In this document: piece after piece, positions 26,757 through 36,249 of the stretch
Position numbering within the stretch: the first letter of the stretch is position 1
Layout: every line of letters begins with the position of its first letter
NCBI RefSeq assembly: GCF_014638995.1
Contig: NZ_BMFR01000005.1
Coordinates: forward strand, 141,792-205,791
Length of the DNA: 64,000 nt
DNA from: Virgibacillus oceani
Lineage (GTDB): Bacteria > Bacillota > Bacilli > Bacillales > Amphibacillaceae
Reading direction: 5' to 3'
Notes under the pieces: model-generated
What the model was told of the DNA's origin: nothing
Databases searched by the model: none
Seen by the model: only the letters and a program-made list of their open reading frames with translations
Position numbers and translations under genes: made by a program

Positions 26757-27944
26757 TCATTTCGATACCGTTAATGTTCCCGTATCATCAAAATTTACCC
26801 CAATCGTAATAATTACCCATTGAAGCATCGCAATAGAATAATTATTTTGGAACATAGTGAGTTCGAAATTTTCATATATTAAAAATCCTATTAAGAAACA
26901 AATAGACCAGTTTGCTGCAAATTGACGAGAATTCGCGATTAGCGCTCTCCAGATTGTGAACACAAATACTATGAACATAATAAGACCAATGATGCCAATT
27001 TCCAGAAATAGTTGTATATATTGATTATGTGCAGTTAAGTTCATATCTGTTACATTTCTTGCACTAATTCCAGTTCCTGATCCCATAATAGGATGCTCAA
27101 CAGCCTTATGTATTACCTTAGCCCATAATTCTCCTCTTCCAGAGTAAAGGTTTTTGCCAAATAGCTGCAAACTTAGGTCATTTAACATTATACCTATTTT
27201 TGTATGCTGAAGAATAATATAAATAACTATAAAAGTCATGTTCGCGATAATCGTCATTCCTAGCAAGTATTTATAGAATCGCTTCGCTTGTTTCATAACG
27301 ATCCAAACACCGATCGTAATACAGAGTCCAATCATAACAGCCCTTGAACCAGTAGCATAAATAAGCATTAAATCCATTAAGAACACGATAAAAATAACTA
27401 CTTTCAACATATTTCCACAATATTTTAATACAGTAAATTTAAAATATACTGTGGTAAATAGAAAAATTGCCAAATAGTTTTGATTCCTGTAAACACTTCT
27501 GAATGGCTGATTCGAATGATCAAATTGCATCCATTGTACAAAGATCAAAATTGTAACTACACACAACAAATATGCGATTATTTTAATATGACTTGGCTTC
27601 CATTTCATGCTAGATGACCAAATAATAAACATAAATAGGAAGGCTAACTGAAAAAATTCCCATAGCGTACTATAGGAACTAGATAAATAACTAATAAAAT
27701 ATGTAAGCAAAAATAAAACAGCCACAATTCGTATCGTATTTACCTGTTTACTTCTCCTCCATTTAAACCTATACAAGCTGAAAAGAAATAAAAATAACGA
27801 AGCAATTAATGACACATTAATACTAACATTTCCAAATGTAGTCAGCATTTCTGACTGCATTCGATACATCGTATTTAAAATTAATAACAATGCTAATCCC
27901 GCAATTACAGTCAACTCTAGTTTATTTTCCCATTCATTATTCAT
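26757..27944 (-). CDS. O-antigen ligase/polymerase family membrane protein (second)
   Basis: A 395-residue polytopic protein with about 10-12 helices. The block HPIMGSGTGISARNVTDMNLTAHNQYIQLFLEIGIIG carries the conserved G-x-G...HN-x-Y-IQ motif of the Wzy_C/O-antigen ligase family. It differs in sequence from the polymerase-like protein at 4057-5340, so two distinct polymers or two steps may be served. It is the first gene of the minus-strand run leading to the polyol-phosphate transferases and is divergent from the glucosaminidase gene. Polymerase versus ligase cannot be decided. Confidence 0.82.
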   Translation of the reverse strand: MNNEWENKLELTVIAGLALLLILNTMYRMQSEMLTTFGNVSINVSLIASLFLFLFSLYRFKWRRSKQVNTIRIVAVLFLLTYFISYLSSSYSTLWEFFQLAFLFMFIIWSSSMKWKPSHIKIIAYLLCVVTILIFVQWMQFDHSNQPFRSVYRNQNYLAIFLFTTVYFKFTVLKYCGNMLKVVIFIVFLMDLMLIYATGSRAVMIGLCITIGVWIVMKQAKRFYKYLLGMTIIANMTFIVIYIILQHTKIGIMLNDLSLQLFGKNLYSGRGELWAKVIHKAVEHPIMGSGTGISARNVTDMNLTAHNQYIQLFLEIGIIGLIMFIVFVFTIWRALIANSRQFAANWSICFLIGFLIYENFELTMFQNNYSIAMLQWVIITIGVNFDDTGTLTVSK

Positions 27945-28040
27945 CTATATCCCTCTTTGTATGATCATCACTAAATTATTCTATCAAATTACTACTCTAT
28001 TAAAAAGGTCAATTTTGTGTAATTATTTTGAAATAAACTC

Positions 28041-28069
28041 TTAACAATCCTGGAATTTATTGCGATAAT
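28041..28069 (+). promoter_or_regulatory. Sigma-A-type promoter of the glucosaminidase gene
   Basis: TTAACA (28041-28046), a 17-base spacer and GATAAT (28064-28069). The start codon is about 90 bases downstream, leaving a leader of roughly 80 bases. Confidence 0.65.
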
Positions 28070-28160
28070 ATATATGTTAAATAGTTTGTCAGTTTATAAA
28101 GATCTATTTGCGCTATATACAAATTATTTAACAAATATTAGAAAGGAGGTCAGTAAGTAA

Positions 28161-30761
28161 TTGAGAAAAGTTCAGCCAGGAAAAGTCACAGTGCTTACCG
28201 TTTTTCTATTACTAATTCTATCATTTATTACACTAACCCAACATAATAATATTGCATATGCTGCTGGAAATTATCATGGAGTTGCATTAAAATCTCCCAC
28301 AAATGTTTATAGTGATACAAGCAGATCGACTGTCTTAAAATCTTACGATCAAGGCAGTATATTACAGTACACTACATATTCCAGCGATTGGTACAGTGCA
28401 GTTGTGTATGTTAAAGGTGACTGGCACGAGGGCTATATCCATAAATCAGATGTGGAAAATGTAACAAATGATCAGCAATTACTAAAAGGAATCGGCCTAA
28501 ACAATAAAACACCAGTTTATCAACGTGCTTCTACAGATTCAAAGGTCTGGAAATCCTATAGTGAGGGAACTGTTTTATATTACAAAACATTTACAAGTGA
28601 TTGGTACGAAGCTACAGTTTATATCAATGGAAAACGGAAAACGGGCTATATCCATCACTCACACGTGGAGAATATTGTAAACGATCAGAGCCTTCTTAAA
28701 GGAATTGGATTAAAAGCTCCAACTGCTGTTTATACAAGAGCTTCAACAAGCTCCAGTAAGCTTAAAACTTATGTCCAGGGATCAATCCTTTACTATCAGA
28801 CATTTACAACTGATTGGTACGAAGCTACAGTTTATATCAATGGAAAACGGAAAACGGGCTATATCCATCACTCACATGTGGAGAATATTGTAAACGATCA
28901 GAGCCTTCTTAAAGGAATTGGATTAAAAGCTCCAACTGCTGTTTATACAAGAGCTTCAACAAGCTCCAGTAAGCTTAAGGCTTATGACCAGGGAACCGTC
29001 CTTTACTACCAAACGTTTACAACTGATTGGTACGAAGCTACAGTTTATATTAATGGAAAACGGCGAACAGGTTATATCCATAAATCCCATGTTGAAAATA
29101 TAGTTAATCAGCAGGAACTTTTAAAAGGAATTGGAAGAAAAAATCCTACACCTGTGTTTGCAAAAGCATCCACTAATTCTAGTAAACTAAAAAGCTACCA
29201 AGGTGGTACCATCCTTTATTATCAGACCTTCACAAGCAACTGGTATGAAGCGAGGATTTATTTGAATGGTAAACCAACAACTGGATACATTCATAGTAGC
29301 CATGTGGAAGGATTATTTAATAAGCAAGAAACATTGGAAGGCAGAGCATTAAAATCAACCACCCATGTATATTCAAAAGCTTCTAGAAGTTCGAAAGTAC
29401 TAAAAAGCTATGGCAATGGCAGTATTTTGAAATTTAGAACTTTTTCTAAAAATTGGTATGAAGCAACAGTGTATGTAGATGGTGTTCGTCGCACAGGCTA
29501 TATTCATGTGGACGATGTAGCGACCGATGATATTACGAACATAAATACATACAATTATACGTTCGAATATATGGTTGATAGACAAATGAAATATGGTGGA
29601 CCAAAAGCTGATGGGGCTGGAAAAATACCCGCTTCGCGAGAACAGGTTGAATATTATGCCAATCCTTCGAACTTTAAGGAAGGTACCAGAGGCTACTATC
29701 AATTCCTGAATTTATCCCAGCCTGCGGGATTAAATGCTCGTGAAGTAAATAAAAAAATCCTTGCAGGAAAAGGTTCATTAGAAGGAACTGGACAGGCTTT
29801 TATAGATGCTGGAAAGAAATACAACATTAATGAAGCATACTTGATTGCACATACTTTGCATGAAACAGGAAACGGTACATCAACATTAGCTTCAGGCGTA
29901 CCAGTAGATGCAAAGGGAAATGTTGTGGATAATCCCAAAAATGCTGTATATACTGTATACAACATGTATGGATACGGCGCCAGAGATGCATGTCCTATCA
30001 AGTGTGGGGCGAAATACGCATTTGAACATGAATGGTTTACACCTTCGGATGCAATTTTAGGCGGTGCGAGTGGGGTTTCACAAAACTATATTCAAGCCGG
30101 GCAGGATACATTGTACAAGATGAAGTGGAATCCTGAAAATCCAGCAACACACCAATATGCTACACATGTTGCATGGGCATATGCCCAAACAAGGCGAATT
30201 GATGCTATTTACCAGTTAATTAATGACTATACGTTAATCTATGAGGTACCGAAGTTTTTAGATCAACCAGCTTCATCTGGCGATCCAAATGCTAGTAAGG
30301 AACCTGATAATAGCAATGATACTGACATAGACAGTAAATTCCCTGAGCATTTATATGGCATTACAAATACAGGTGATGTCCATTTAAATCTAAGATCTGA
30401 ACCTAACGGAAAAGAGATCGATAATATTCCTAATGGTTCGAAGCTAGAAATAATCGCATCTAATGGTTCATGGTATAAAGTTAAGTATGATGGTACAACC
30501 GGTTGGGCACACTCTGATTATATCGAATTACTAAACCTTATCAAGATTACACTTGAAGGGTATAATTTGAATGTTCGACCCGAACCATCTACCTCAAAGG
30601 ATATTGTCGGCAAAGTAAGTAATGGTGACTTGTTAACTGTTGTATTAGACGGTAATAAGATGGTCCGAAAAGATGAATGGTATCAAGTCTACTATAAAGG
30701 TGCCAAAAGATGGATAAGTGGGGGCAAGAACGGGACAGAATATGTCTCTATTGAAAAATAA
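28161..30761 (+). CDS. Secreted N-acetylglucosaminidase with SH3-like repeats
   Basis: An 866-residue exported cell wall hydrolase. A signal peptide (cleavage likely after AYA near residue 35) is followed by six SH3-like repeats of about 71 residues, each with the core DWYEA-VY-NGK--TGYIH. The glucosaminidase domain (about 470-700) has its catalytic Glu568 in HETGNGTS. Two bacterial SH3 domains (about 730-785 and 795-860) close the protein. Repeats 3 and 4 are almost identical at DNA level. TTG at 28161 follows a perfect AAAGGAGGT. This probably trims peptidoglycan glycan chains, in the LytD family sense, and the SH3 repeats bind wall polymer. It is monocistronic with its own terminator. Confidence 0.92.
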   Translation: MRKVQPGKVTVLTVFLLLILSFITLTQHNNIAYAAGNYHGVALKSPTNVYSDTSRSTVLKSYDQGSILQYTTYSSDWYSAVVYVKGDWHEGYIHKSDVENVTNDQQLLKGIGLNNKTPVYQRASTDSKVWKSYSEGTVLYYKTFTSDWYEATVYINGKRKTGYIHHSHVENIVNDQSLLKGIGLKAPTAVYTRASTSSSKLKTYVQGSILYYQTFTTDWYEATVYINGKRKTGYIHHSHVENIVNDQSLLKGIGLKAPTAVYTRASTSSSKLKAYDQGTVLYYQTFTTDWYEATVYINGKRRTGYIHKSHVENIVNQQELLKGIGRKNPTPVFAKASTNSSKLKSYQGGTILYYQTFTSNWYEARIYLNGKPTTGYIHSSHVEGLFNKQETLEGRALKSTTHVYSKASRSSKVLKSYGNGSILKFRTFSKNWYEATVYVDGVRRTGYIHVDDVATDDITNINTYNYTFEYMVDRQMKYGGPKADGAGKIPASREQVEYYANPSNFKEGTRGYYQFLNLSQPAGLNAREVNKKILAGKGSLEGTGQAFIDAGKKYNINEAYLIAHTLHETGNGTSTLASGVPVDAKGNVVDNPKNAVYTVYNMYGYGARDACPIKCGAKYAFEHEWFTPSDAILGGASGVSQNYIQAGQDTLYKMKWNPENPATHQYATHVAWAYAQTRRIDAIYQLINDYTLIYEVPKFLDQPASSGDPNASKEPDNSNDTDIDSKFPEHLYGITNTGDVHLNLRSEPNGKEIDNIPNGSKLEIIASNGSWYKVKYDGTTGWAHSDYIELLNLIKITLEGYNLNVRPEPSTSKDIVGKVSNGDLLTVVLDGNKMVRKDEWYQVYYKGAKRWISGGKNGTEYVSIEK
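28599..29024 (+). repeat. Near-identical 213-bp tandem repeats inside the glucosaminidase gene
   Basis: The segments starting at 28599 and 28812 match over about 167 bases with a single visible difference (CACACGTGG versus CACATGTGG), and a more diverged unit starts at 29025. The exact 213-base period (71 codons) points to recent duplication or gene conversion and a tendency to vary in copy number. Confidence 0.88.
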
Positions 30762-30768
30762 GAGCTAA

Positions 30769-30807
30769 TACACCATATGCAGAACATTGCATATGGTGTA
30801 TTTTTTT
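30769..30807 (+). terminator. Terminator of the glucosaminidase gene
   Basis: Perfect 12-bp stem TACACCATATGC (30769-30780) / GCATATGGTGTA (30789-30800) followed by seven T. Confidence 0.94.
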
Positions 30808-30884
30808 GAAATAAATTACTGTTTGTATTCAATCTCAAATATAGTATAATAATCTATAATGTTTCTAAATAAATTGAAAAATAT

Positions 30885-30913
30885 TTGTTAAGTTCTTGTA
30901 AAAGAATTATAGT
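30885..30913 (+). promoter_or_regulatory. Sigma-A-type promoter of the first tagD gene
   Basis: TTGTTA (30885-30890), 17-base spacer, TATAGT (30908-30913). The tagD start codon is at 30956, with GGAGGT in between. Confidence 0.6.
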
Positions 30914-30955
30914 ACACTATATTTACCGCAACAATAATTGGAGGTTTAAAATACA

Positions 30956-31354
30956 ATGAAGAAAGTAATCACATATGGAACATTCGACTTACTTCATACA
31001 GGTCACATAAATATATTGCGCCGCGCTAAAGAACTTGGCGATTATTTGATTGTCGCTATTTCAGCAGATGAATTTAACGCACTTAAAGGCAAGGAAGCAT
31101 ACTACAGTTTTGAACAGCGTAAGGCTATACTTGAGGCAATACGCTATGTAGATGAAGTAATCCCTGAAAAAAACTGGGAACAGAAAGTCACTGATGTCCA
31201 AAAGCATGATGTTGACGTTTTTGTAATGGGAGATGACTGGGAAGGTAAATTTGACTTCTTAAAGAATTATTGTCAAGTCGTCTATTTACCAAGAACAGTG
31301 GGAATATCGACAACAAAAATTAAAAACGACTTACAATTATCCAATAATGGCTAG
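30956..31354 (+). CDS. tagD: Glycerol-3-phosphate cytidylyltransferase (first copy)
   Basis: A 132-residue enzyme of the TagD/GCT family that makes CDP-glycerol from CTP and glycerol-3-phosphate. TYGTFDLLHTGH, with the HxGH motif at residues 14-17, and the C-terminal RTVGISTTKIK signature are complete. Length is normal for the family (about 130). Strong GGAGGT 10 bases before ATG. The 3' end overlaps the start of the TagB-like gene by 8 bases, so donor synthesis and use are probably co-translated. It is followed by a second, very similar tagD-tagB pair. Confidence 0.95.
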   Translation: MKKVITYGTFDLLHTGHINILRRAKELGDYLIVAISADEFNALKGKEAYYSFEQRKAILEAIRYVDEVIPEKNWEQKVTDVQKHDVDVFVMGDDWEGKFDFLKNYCQVVYLPRTVGISTTKIKNDLQLSNNG

Positions 31355-32531
31355 AGATTTCGCCATTACCGTGTACCTTTATGTTTTCCAACTATTATTT
31401 AACTTTTTCAAACTGTTTCCCCAAAAGAAGAAAACGGTATTTGTTGCTTCATTTGGGGATAATATTTTGTTTACGTTAAATGAATTGGAAAAACAAATGG
31501 ATGAACCTGTTGTTATTCTCAAAACATCCTCCTGCAGAGTTAATTTCAATGTTTTGGATAATAGAACAAACTTAAATTTTGAGCCTGTCAATCTATTACA
31601 ATGGATTCAATCAATCTATCATTTAGCAACTTGTGATAAATTGTTTGTTGATAATTATTTTGGCTTTTTAGCCTCAACGAATTTTAAACCGAATGTACAA
31701 TGCATTCAACTATGGCACGCAGCTGGTGCGATAAAACAATTTGGATTAAAAGACAAATCTATTACTACTAGATCTAAAAATGCTTACAAACGTTTTAATA
31801 AAGTATATGGCCGGTTCACACATGTTACTGTTGGATCTGAAAAAATGGCAGCCATTTTCCGTCAGAGTTTCGGAATTTCCAATGATGTGATCGTACGTAG
31901 CGGAATTCCCAGAAGCGATTTCTTTTTTAACAATCAAAAGAAAAGAATGATTGAGCAGAGTTTACAAAGTGTTTATCCTGCGATTAAACGTAAAAAGGTT
32001 ATTTTATATGCCCCTACCTATCGGGATGATGAACTAAACAAAACTGATATTGTGCTTGAAATTCAAAAGTTAAATGAAGCATTTATTGATGAGTATATAT
32101 TATTTTTACGTTTACACCCTGCAATCAAAAATGATTTTAGTAATAACTACAACGATTTTGTTTACGACGTTTCAAATTATACCGACATCAACCACTTGTT
32201 AGTTGTTACTGATATATTAATAACGGATTATTCATCTATTCCATTCGAGTTTTCATTGTTAGAGCGCCCGATGATTTTCTTTGCGTATGATTTAGAGAAA
32301 TACGGGGAAACTAGAGGATTTTGGGAAGATTATGAAACACTTGTACCCGGCCCTGTTGTAAGAAACACGAATGATTTGATTCATGCTATTCAGGAAAATA
32401 AATTTGATTTACAGCGAGTAAAGGACTTTGCCAGTCAATGGAATCAATACTCAAGGGGAAGCTCTAGCAAGGCTTTAATTAATACTTTATATACAGAAGA
32501 AGAACAATACCGTGCAGTCGATCAGAATTAA
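31347..32531 (+). CDS. TagB-like CDP-glycerol glycerophosphotransferase (first copy)
   Basis: A 394-residue transferase with IQLWHAAGAIKQFGL (catalytic His near residue 117), ILYAPTYRDDE, LFLRLHP and LITDYSSIPFEFSLLERP. The length and the WHAAG motif resemble TagB, which adds the first glycerol-phosphate to the linkage unit. It overlaps tagD by the 8 bases ATGGCTAG. The N-terminus is hydrophobic (VYLYVFQLLFNFF) and could associate with the membrane. Its paralogue follows at 33082. Priming versus polymerising activity is not shown. Confidence 0.87.
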   Translation: MARDFAITVYLYVFQLLFNFFKLFPQKKKTVFVASFGDNILFTLNELEKQMDEPVVILKTSSCRVNFNVLDNRTNLNFEPVNLLQWIQSIYHLATCDKLFVDNYFGFLASTNFKPNVQCIQLWHAAGAIKQFGLKDKSITTRSKNAYKRFNKVYGRFTHVTVGSEKMAAIFRQSFGISNDVIVRSGIPRSDFFFNNQKKRMIEQSLQSVYPAIKRKKVILYAPTYRDDELNKTDIVLEIQKLNEAFIDEYILFLRLHPAIKNDFSNNYNDFVYDVSNYTDINHLLVVTDILITDYSSIPFEFSLLERPMIFFAYDLEKYGETRGFWEDYETLVPGPVVRNTNDLIHAIQENKFDLQRVKDFASQWNQYSRGSSSKALINTLYTEEEQYRAVDQN

Positions 32532-32540
32532 TGTTTAGGG

Positions 32541-32567
32541 CATCGAATTAATCGATGTCTTTTTTTG
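32541..32567 (+). terminator. Short terminator-like hairpin between the two tagD-tagB pairs
   Basis: CATCGA (32541-32546) / TCGATG (32552-32557) followed by CT and seven T. The stem is only 6 bp, so read-through into the second pair is possible. Confidence 0.6.
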
Positions 32568-32689
32568 CGCATTTTTATTACTTCTTTATAAGCTTCTTTC
32601 CTATATGCTGCATAAAATTTTTAGTATCCATAATTATTTTTACTTTCTCATCAAATACTAGCATATAGAATGTATTGGAGGTTGTTATC

Positions 32690-33097
32690 ATGAAAAAAGT
32701 AATCACATACGGTACCTTTGATTTGCTTCATACTGGACACATTAATTTATTGCGGCGTGCTAATGAATATGGTGATTATCTGGTCGTTGCCATTTCTTCG
32801 GATGAATTCAACGAACTGAAAAACAAAAAAGCATATTACACCTTTGAACAGCGAAAAGCTATATTGGAAGCAGTTCGATATGTCGATGAGGTTATACCAG
32901 AAAAATCATGGGGACAAAAGGTGGATGATGTTCGAAAACATAACGTTGATGTATTTGTTATGGGTGATGACTGGAAAGGAAAATTTGACTATTTAATGGA
33001 ATACTGTGAGGTTATTTACTTGCCTAGAACGGTCGGTATATCAACAACAAAAATAAAAAGGGATCTGGATAAAAAAAAACAATGGTTAGGGAAATAA
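32690..33097 (+). CDS. tagD: Glycerol-3-phosphate cytidylyltransferase (second copy)
   Basis: A 135-residue TagD paralogue, nearly the same as the first copy in the active site (TYGTFDLLHTGH) and the RTVGISTTKIK signature. ATG at 32690 has TTGGAGGT seven bases upstream; the frame is open a little further back to a TTG that lies inside that site. The C-terminus has an extra Lys-rich tail. It overlaps the following TagB-like gene by 16 bases. With the first pair it forms a tandem duplication of a two-gene unit. Confidence 0.94.
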   Translation: MKKVITYGTFDLLHTGHINLLRRANEYGDYLVVAISSDEFNELKNKKAYYTFEQRKAILEAVRYVDEVIPEKSWGQKVDDVRKHNVDVFVMGDDWKGKFDYLMEYCEVIYLPRTVGISTTKIKRDLDKKKQWLGK

Positions 33098-34230
33098 TAA
33101 TTACTGTATATCTTTTAATTTTCCAAGTGTTTTTTAATTTCTTTAGATTATTTCCCCAACGGAATAAAACAGTCTTTATTGCTTCATTTGGAGATAACAT
33201 AATGTATACCTTAAAGGAATTAGAAAAACAGACGGATGAGCGATTTTTAATCATTAAAACCCCCAAATGTATGGTTAATTTTGAAGGAGTCTCCAATGGG
33301 ACCGTTCTAAATTTCACAACTCCTATACATTGGATTCAGTCGGTTTATCATCTTGCTACTGCCAGGATTATATTTATTGACAACTATTATGGCATTTTAT
33401 CGAAAACTAATTTCAGGAATAATGTATTGTGTATTCAATTATGGCATGCTGCTGGGGCAGTTAAAAAATTTGGGCTTCAGGACCCTTCATTAAAATACAG
33501 ATCGAAGCGTGCAAATCGGCGTATTAGAAAAGTTTATCAACGATTTACCCATGTAATTGTCGGGACAGAAAAAATGGCCGCTATTTTCCAACAAAGTTTT
33601 GGGATTTCAGATGAAGGTGTTATACGAAGCGGTATACCCCGTACTGATTTTTTCTATAATACTGTTGGGAAACAAATTGTAAAGAAAAAATTACTTCATC
33701 AAATTCCCGTAATTAATAATAAGATTGTCATTTTATATGCACCAACTTTCCGCGACAATGATCCTAATAGCACTGAAATCGCCATTGATGTTAGGAAGTA
33801 CTGTGATGCGCTATGCGATGATTACGTGTTACTTTTACGGCTTCATCCTTCCATTAAACATGATTTTCATAATGAATTCCCCGGGATAGTCTATGACGTT
33901 TCTACTATTCCTGATGTCAATCATTTACTCGTTATTACAGATATTTTAATTACAGACTATTCATCCATTCCATTCGAATTTTCACTATTGGAACGGCCAA
34001 TGATTTTCTTTGCTTATGATTTGGAAAGATATGAACGAACAAGGGGATTTTGGGAGGATTATGAAAAGCTTGTACCGGGACCAGTGGTGAAAAACACAGA
34101 TGACTTAATTGAAGTCATTGAAGAAGGTCATTTTGATATGCAGCGTGTAAGAGAATTTGCTGCGCTATGGAATCAGTATTCAACAGGAACATCCAGTAAA
34201 CAGCTTATTAAAGCAATCTATGAAGGCTGA
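33082..34230 (+). CDS. TagB-like CDP-glycerol glycerophosphotransferase (second copy)
   Basis: A 382-residue paralogue of 31347-32531, with matching motifs IQLWHAAGAVKKFGL, ILYAPTFRDND, LLLRLHPS and LITDYSSIPFEFSLLERP and the same hydrophobic start (VYLLIFQVFFNFFRLFP). Differences are spread along the whole protein, so the duplication is not very recent. The two copies may have split tasks (for example first and later glycerol-phosphate additions) or different acceptors. Confidence 0.87.
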   Translation: MVREIIITVYLLIFQVFFNFFRLFPQRNKTVFIASFGDNIMYTLKELEKQTDERFLIIKTPKCMVNFEGVSNGTVLNFTTPIHWIQSVYHLATARIIFIDNYYGILSKTNFRNNVLCIQLWHAAGAVKKFGLQDPSLKYRSKRANRRIRKVYQRFTHVIVGTEKMAAIFQQSFGISDEGVIRSGIPRTDFFYNTVGKQIVKKKLLHQIPVINNKIVILYAPTFRDNDPNSTEIAIDVRKYCDALCDDYVLLLRLHPSIKHDFHNEFPGIVYDVSTIPDVNHLLVITDILITDYSSIPFEFSLLERPMIFFAYDLERYERTRGFWEDYEKLVPGPVVKNTDDLIEVIEEGHFDMQRVREFAALWNQYSTGTSSKQLIKAIYEG

Positions 34231-34310
34231 TAAGTATTCGCTTTTCCCCTTCTTAACACTTTGGTATAATTTTAAGTGGGATAAAAAGTGCTATTTTGGG
34301 GGTATTTAGC

Positions 34311-34475
34311 ATGAACAAAACTCGCCTTATTATAATAGGCATTGCTCTGTTTGTTTACACTCTTGCTATTATCGGTCTAACTACGATGATTGTTTATCCA
34401 GATCCGAATAAGGAAGATGGTTTACCGACTGAACAGCAAGATTGCAACTGTGTCGATGACAGTGGGGTTGAATGA
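34311..34475 (+). CDS. Small single-span membrane protein (54 residues)
   Basis: ATG at 34311 and TGA at 34473-34475. One hydrophobic helix (about residues 6-29) is followed by a short acidic outside or inside tail with two cysteines (DCNC). A TATAAT box at 34265-34270 lies upstream, though no good -35 box is seen; a G-rich stretch just upstream could be the ribosome binding site. A strong terminator follows. No family is recognised and no function is proposed; promoter, start and terminator make it a plausible real gene. Confidence 0.55.
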   Translation: MNKTRLIIIGIALFVYTLAIIGLTTMIVYPDPNKEDGLPTEQQDCNCVDDSGVE

Positions 34476-34490
34476 ATAGGGCCATATATA

Positions 34491-34527
34491 AAAACCTTTG
34501 TTCCTAGCTGCGGAACAAAGGTTTTTT
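34491..34527. terminator. Bidirectional terminator between the small protein and the permease
   Basis: AAACCTTTGTTCC pairs with GGAACAAAGGTTT around a 7-base loop, flanked by A and T runs on both sides. It can serve the small plus-strand gene and the minus-strand permease, whose stop codon lies next to it. Confidence 0.9.
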
Positions 34528-34530
34528 ATA

Positions 34531-35988
34531 TTATTCATTCTCCACTTCAATCTTCTTATTACCTAAAATCAAGTAATTCAATTCCTCTTTTGGTATCTTA
34601 TTAAACTCTGTCCTTTTTGCTAAATAGAATACAAATCCTAATACCACCCAAGCAATTAACGCGATTCTGGATTCAATACCAAGAAATGCAGGTGATCCCG
34701 GAATTAGCAGAAGTCCGATAAACGTTAAACTTGCAAGCATACCGATGACAGAAATGAATTTTTTACCCGGTGCGACGACATGCTTTTCAGGATTGAATTC
34801 ACTATCCATTGACCATTTAAAAATGCTGAATGCCGTGTAGCATGTATAGAAATAAGCGATCGATACTCCAATTGAAGACATATCTACTACCCATAACAAC
34901 GCTTCACGACCGAACCAAGGTGCAAGCATTGCGACTATTGCTGTGAAAATAATTCCCGCATACGGTGTTTTATATTTTGGATGAACTTTAGAAAATACTT
35001 CTGGGATAATCTTCGCACGTGACATGGCGAATAATAGACGGCTTGATGAAATGATAAATCCGTTTAATCCTGTGAAAATCCCCATGCTAAGCGCAACTAC
35101 TAATAGTACTAATCCAAGTGTTCCAAGTACATCTTGAATTGCTACAGCAGTTCCCCAGATATGATTTTCCGCGGCTAGCGCTTCCCATGGGCTTGCCATT
35201 GCTGTTGCGATAATCATAAAGCTATACAATAGTGCTGCGAAAAGAATTGCTAAAATGATGAGACTAAATGCTTTCTTTGATGAAAAGTTGAATTCCTCGG
35301 CGGCCTGTGGAACATTGTCAAATCCAACATATGCCCAAGGCGCAATTGCGACAATTGATATAATTGCTGCAAACATTGTTGTGTCAGTTGGGAAATATGG
35401 CTTCACATTATCAAATGTTGTTCCAGGGTCTACCCCAACTAAGACAGTAATGGCAAGAACCCCAACTAGCATGATGACACAGAAGATAAACTGTATGCTT
35501 CCTGATAAACCTGTGCCGCGTATGTTTAAATAAGCAAACACAATTAGTGCAGCAGAGGCAATGATAACCTCCATTCCATATACATCCCAACCAGCAATTT
35601 GATACATATGAAGATTTTCAATTACTTTCGGGAAAACAAATTTAAACATTAATGCAAATGCGGAGGCATTAAGTGCGACAATACATATGTATCCTAATGT
35701 TAAAAACCATCCACATATAAATGCATGTATTCGTCCAAGACTAACAAAGGCGTATGCAAACTCTCCTCCTGAAACAGGAAAACTTTTTATTAAAAATCCA
35801 TAACTGACGGCGATTAGCATCATTAACACTGCACCAATTAAGAAACCAATGATTACACCGATTGGACCACCAGTGCCCATCCAGACTGTTGGCTGTACGA
35901 ATGCGCCCCAGCCAATCGATGAACCTAAGGCTATCGCCCAGACCCAGTGCGGCTTTAATGACTTCTTCAGCTTCGTTCGCTCTTCCAT
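34531..35988 (-). CDS. APC-family amino acid permease
   Basis: A 485-residue transporter with 12 or more helices. The first helix carries ALGSSIGWGAFV and the family motif continues with GPIGVIIGF. This is the amino acid-polyamine-organocation family, which imports or exchanges amino acids or amines. AAAAGGAG precedes the ATG. It is a monocistronic minus-strand gene between the teichoic acid island and a DUF6270-like gene. No substrate can be assigned. Confidence 0.88.
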   Translation of the reverse strand: MEERTKLKKSLKPHWVWAIALGSSIGWGAFVQPTVWMGTGGPIGVIIGFLIGAVLMMLIAVSYGFLIKSFPVSGGEFAYAFVSLGRIHAFICGWFLTLGYICIVALNASAFALMFKFVFPKVIENLHMYQIAGWDVYGMEVIIASAALIVFAYLNIRGTGLSGSIQFIFCVIMLVGVLAITVLVGVDPGTTFDNVKPYFPTDTTMFAAIISIVAIAPWAYVGFDNVPQAAEEFNFSSKKAFSLIILAILFAALLYSFMIIATAMASPWEALAAENHIWGTAVAIQDVLGTLGLVLLVVALSMGIFTGLNGFIISSSRLLFAMSRAKIIPEVFSKVHPKYKTPYAGIIFTAIVAMLAPWFGREALLWVVDMSSIGVSIAYFYTCYTAFSIFKWSMDSEFNPEKHVVAPGKKFISVIGMLASLTFIGLLLIPGSPAFLGIESRIALIAWVVLGFVFYLAKRTEFNKIPKEELNYLILGNKKIEVENE

Positions 35989-36249
35989 GATTTAACTCCT
36001 TTTGTGTTACATCAGATTTTTTGGAACTATACTAGTTATATCAAAGATGGAATATTGTCGCAATTTGTTATGTTGGAGGAAATATTGGTTATCCCAAAGA
36101 AATTCGAGAATTTTAATTTATTTTTTGATTAACTGCATTTTTTTGCTGATATTTGGATTAATAGGGATGATAATCCGTTTAATCACTTTTTAAGGATTAC
36201 GTAAAACATGGATTTTTGCTTCATTTTATAAGCTATCGTTCCAATAGAA

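Noticed and set aside
28161..29540. SH3-like repeats as separate genes or a mobile element
   Set aside because: They are in frame within one secreted protein and have no flanking duplications or transposase.
36002..36193. Small plus-strand frame with a hydrophobic C-terminus upstream of the APC permease
   Set aside because: No suitable start with a ribosome binding site in this frame; the sequence is AT-rich and the hydrophobic tail is expected by chance.
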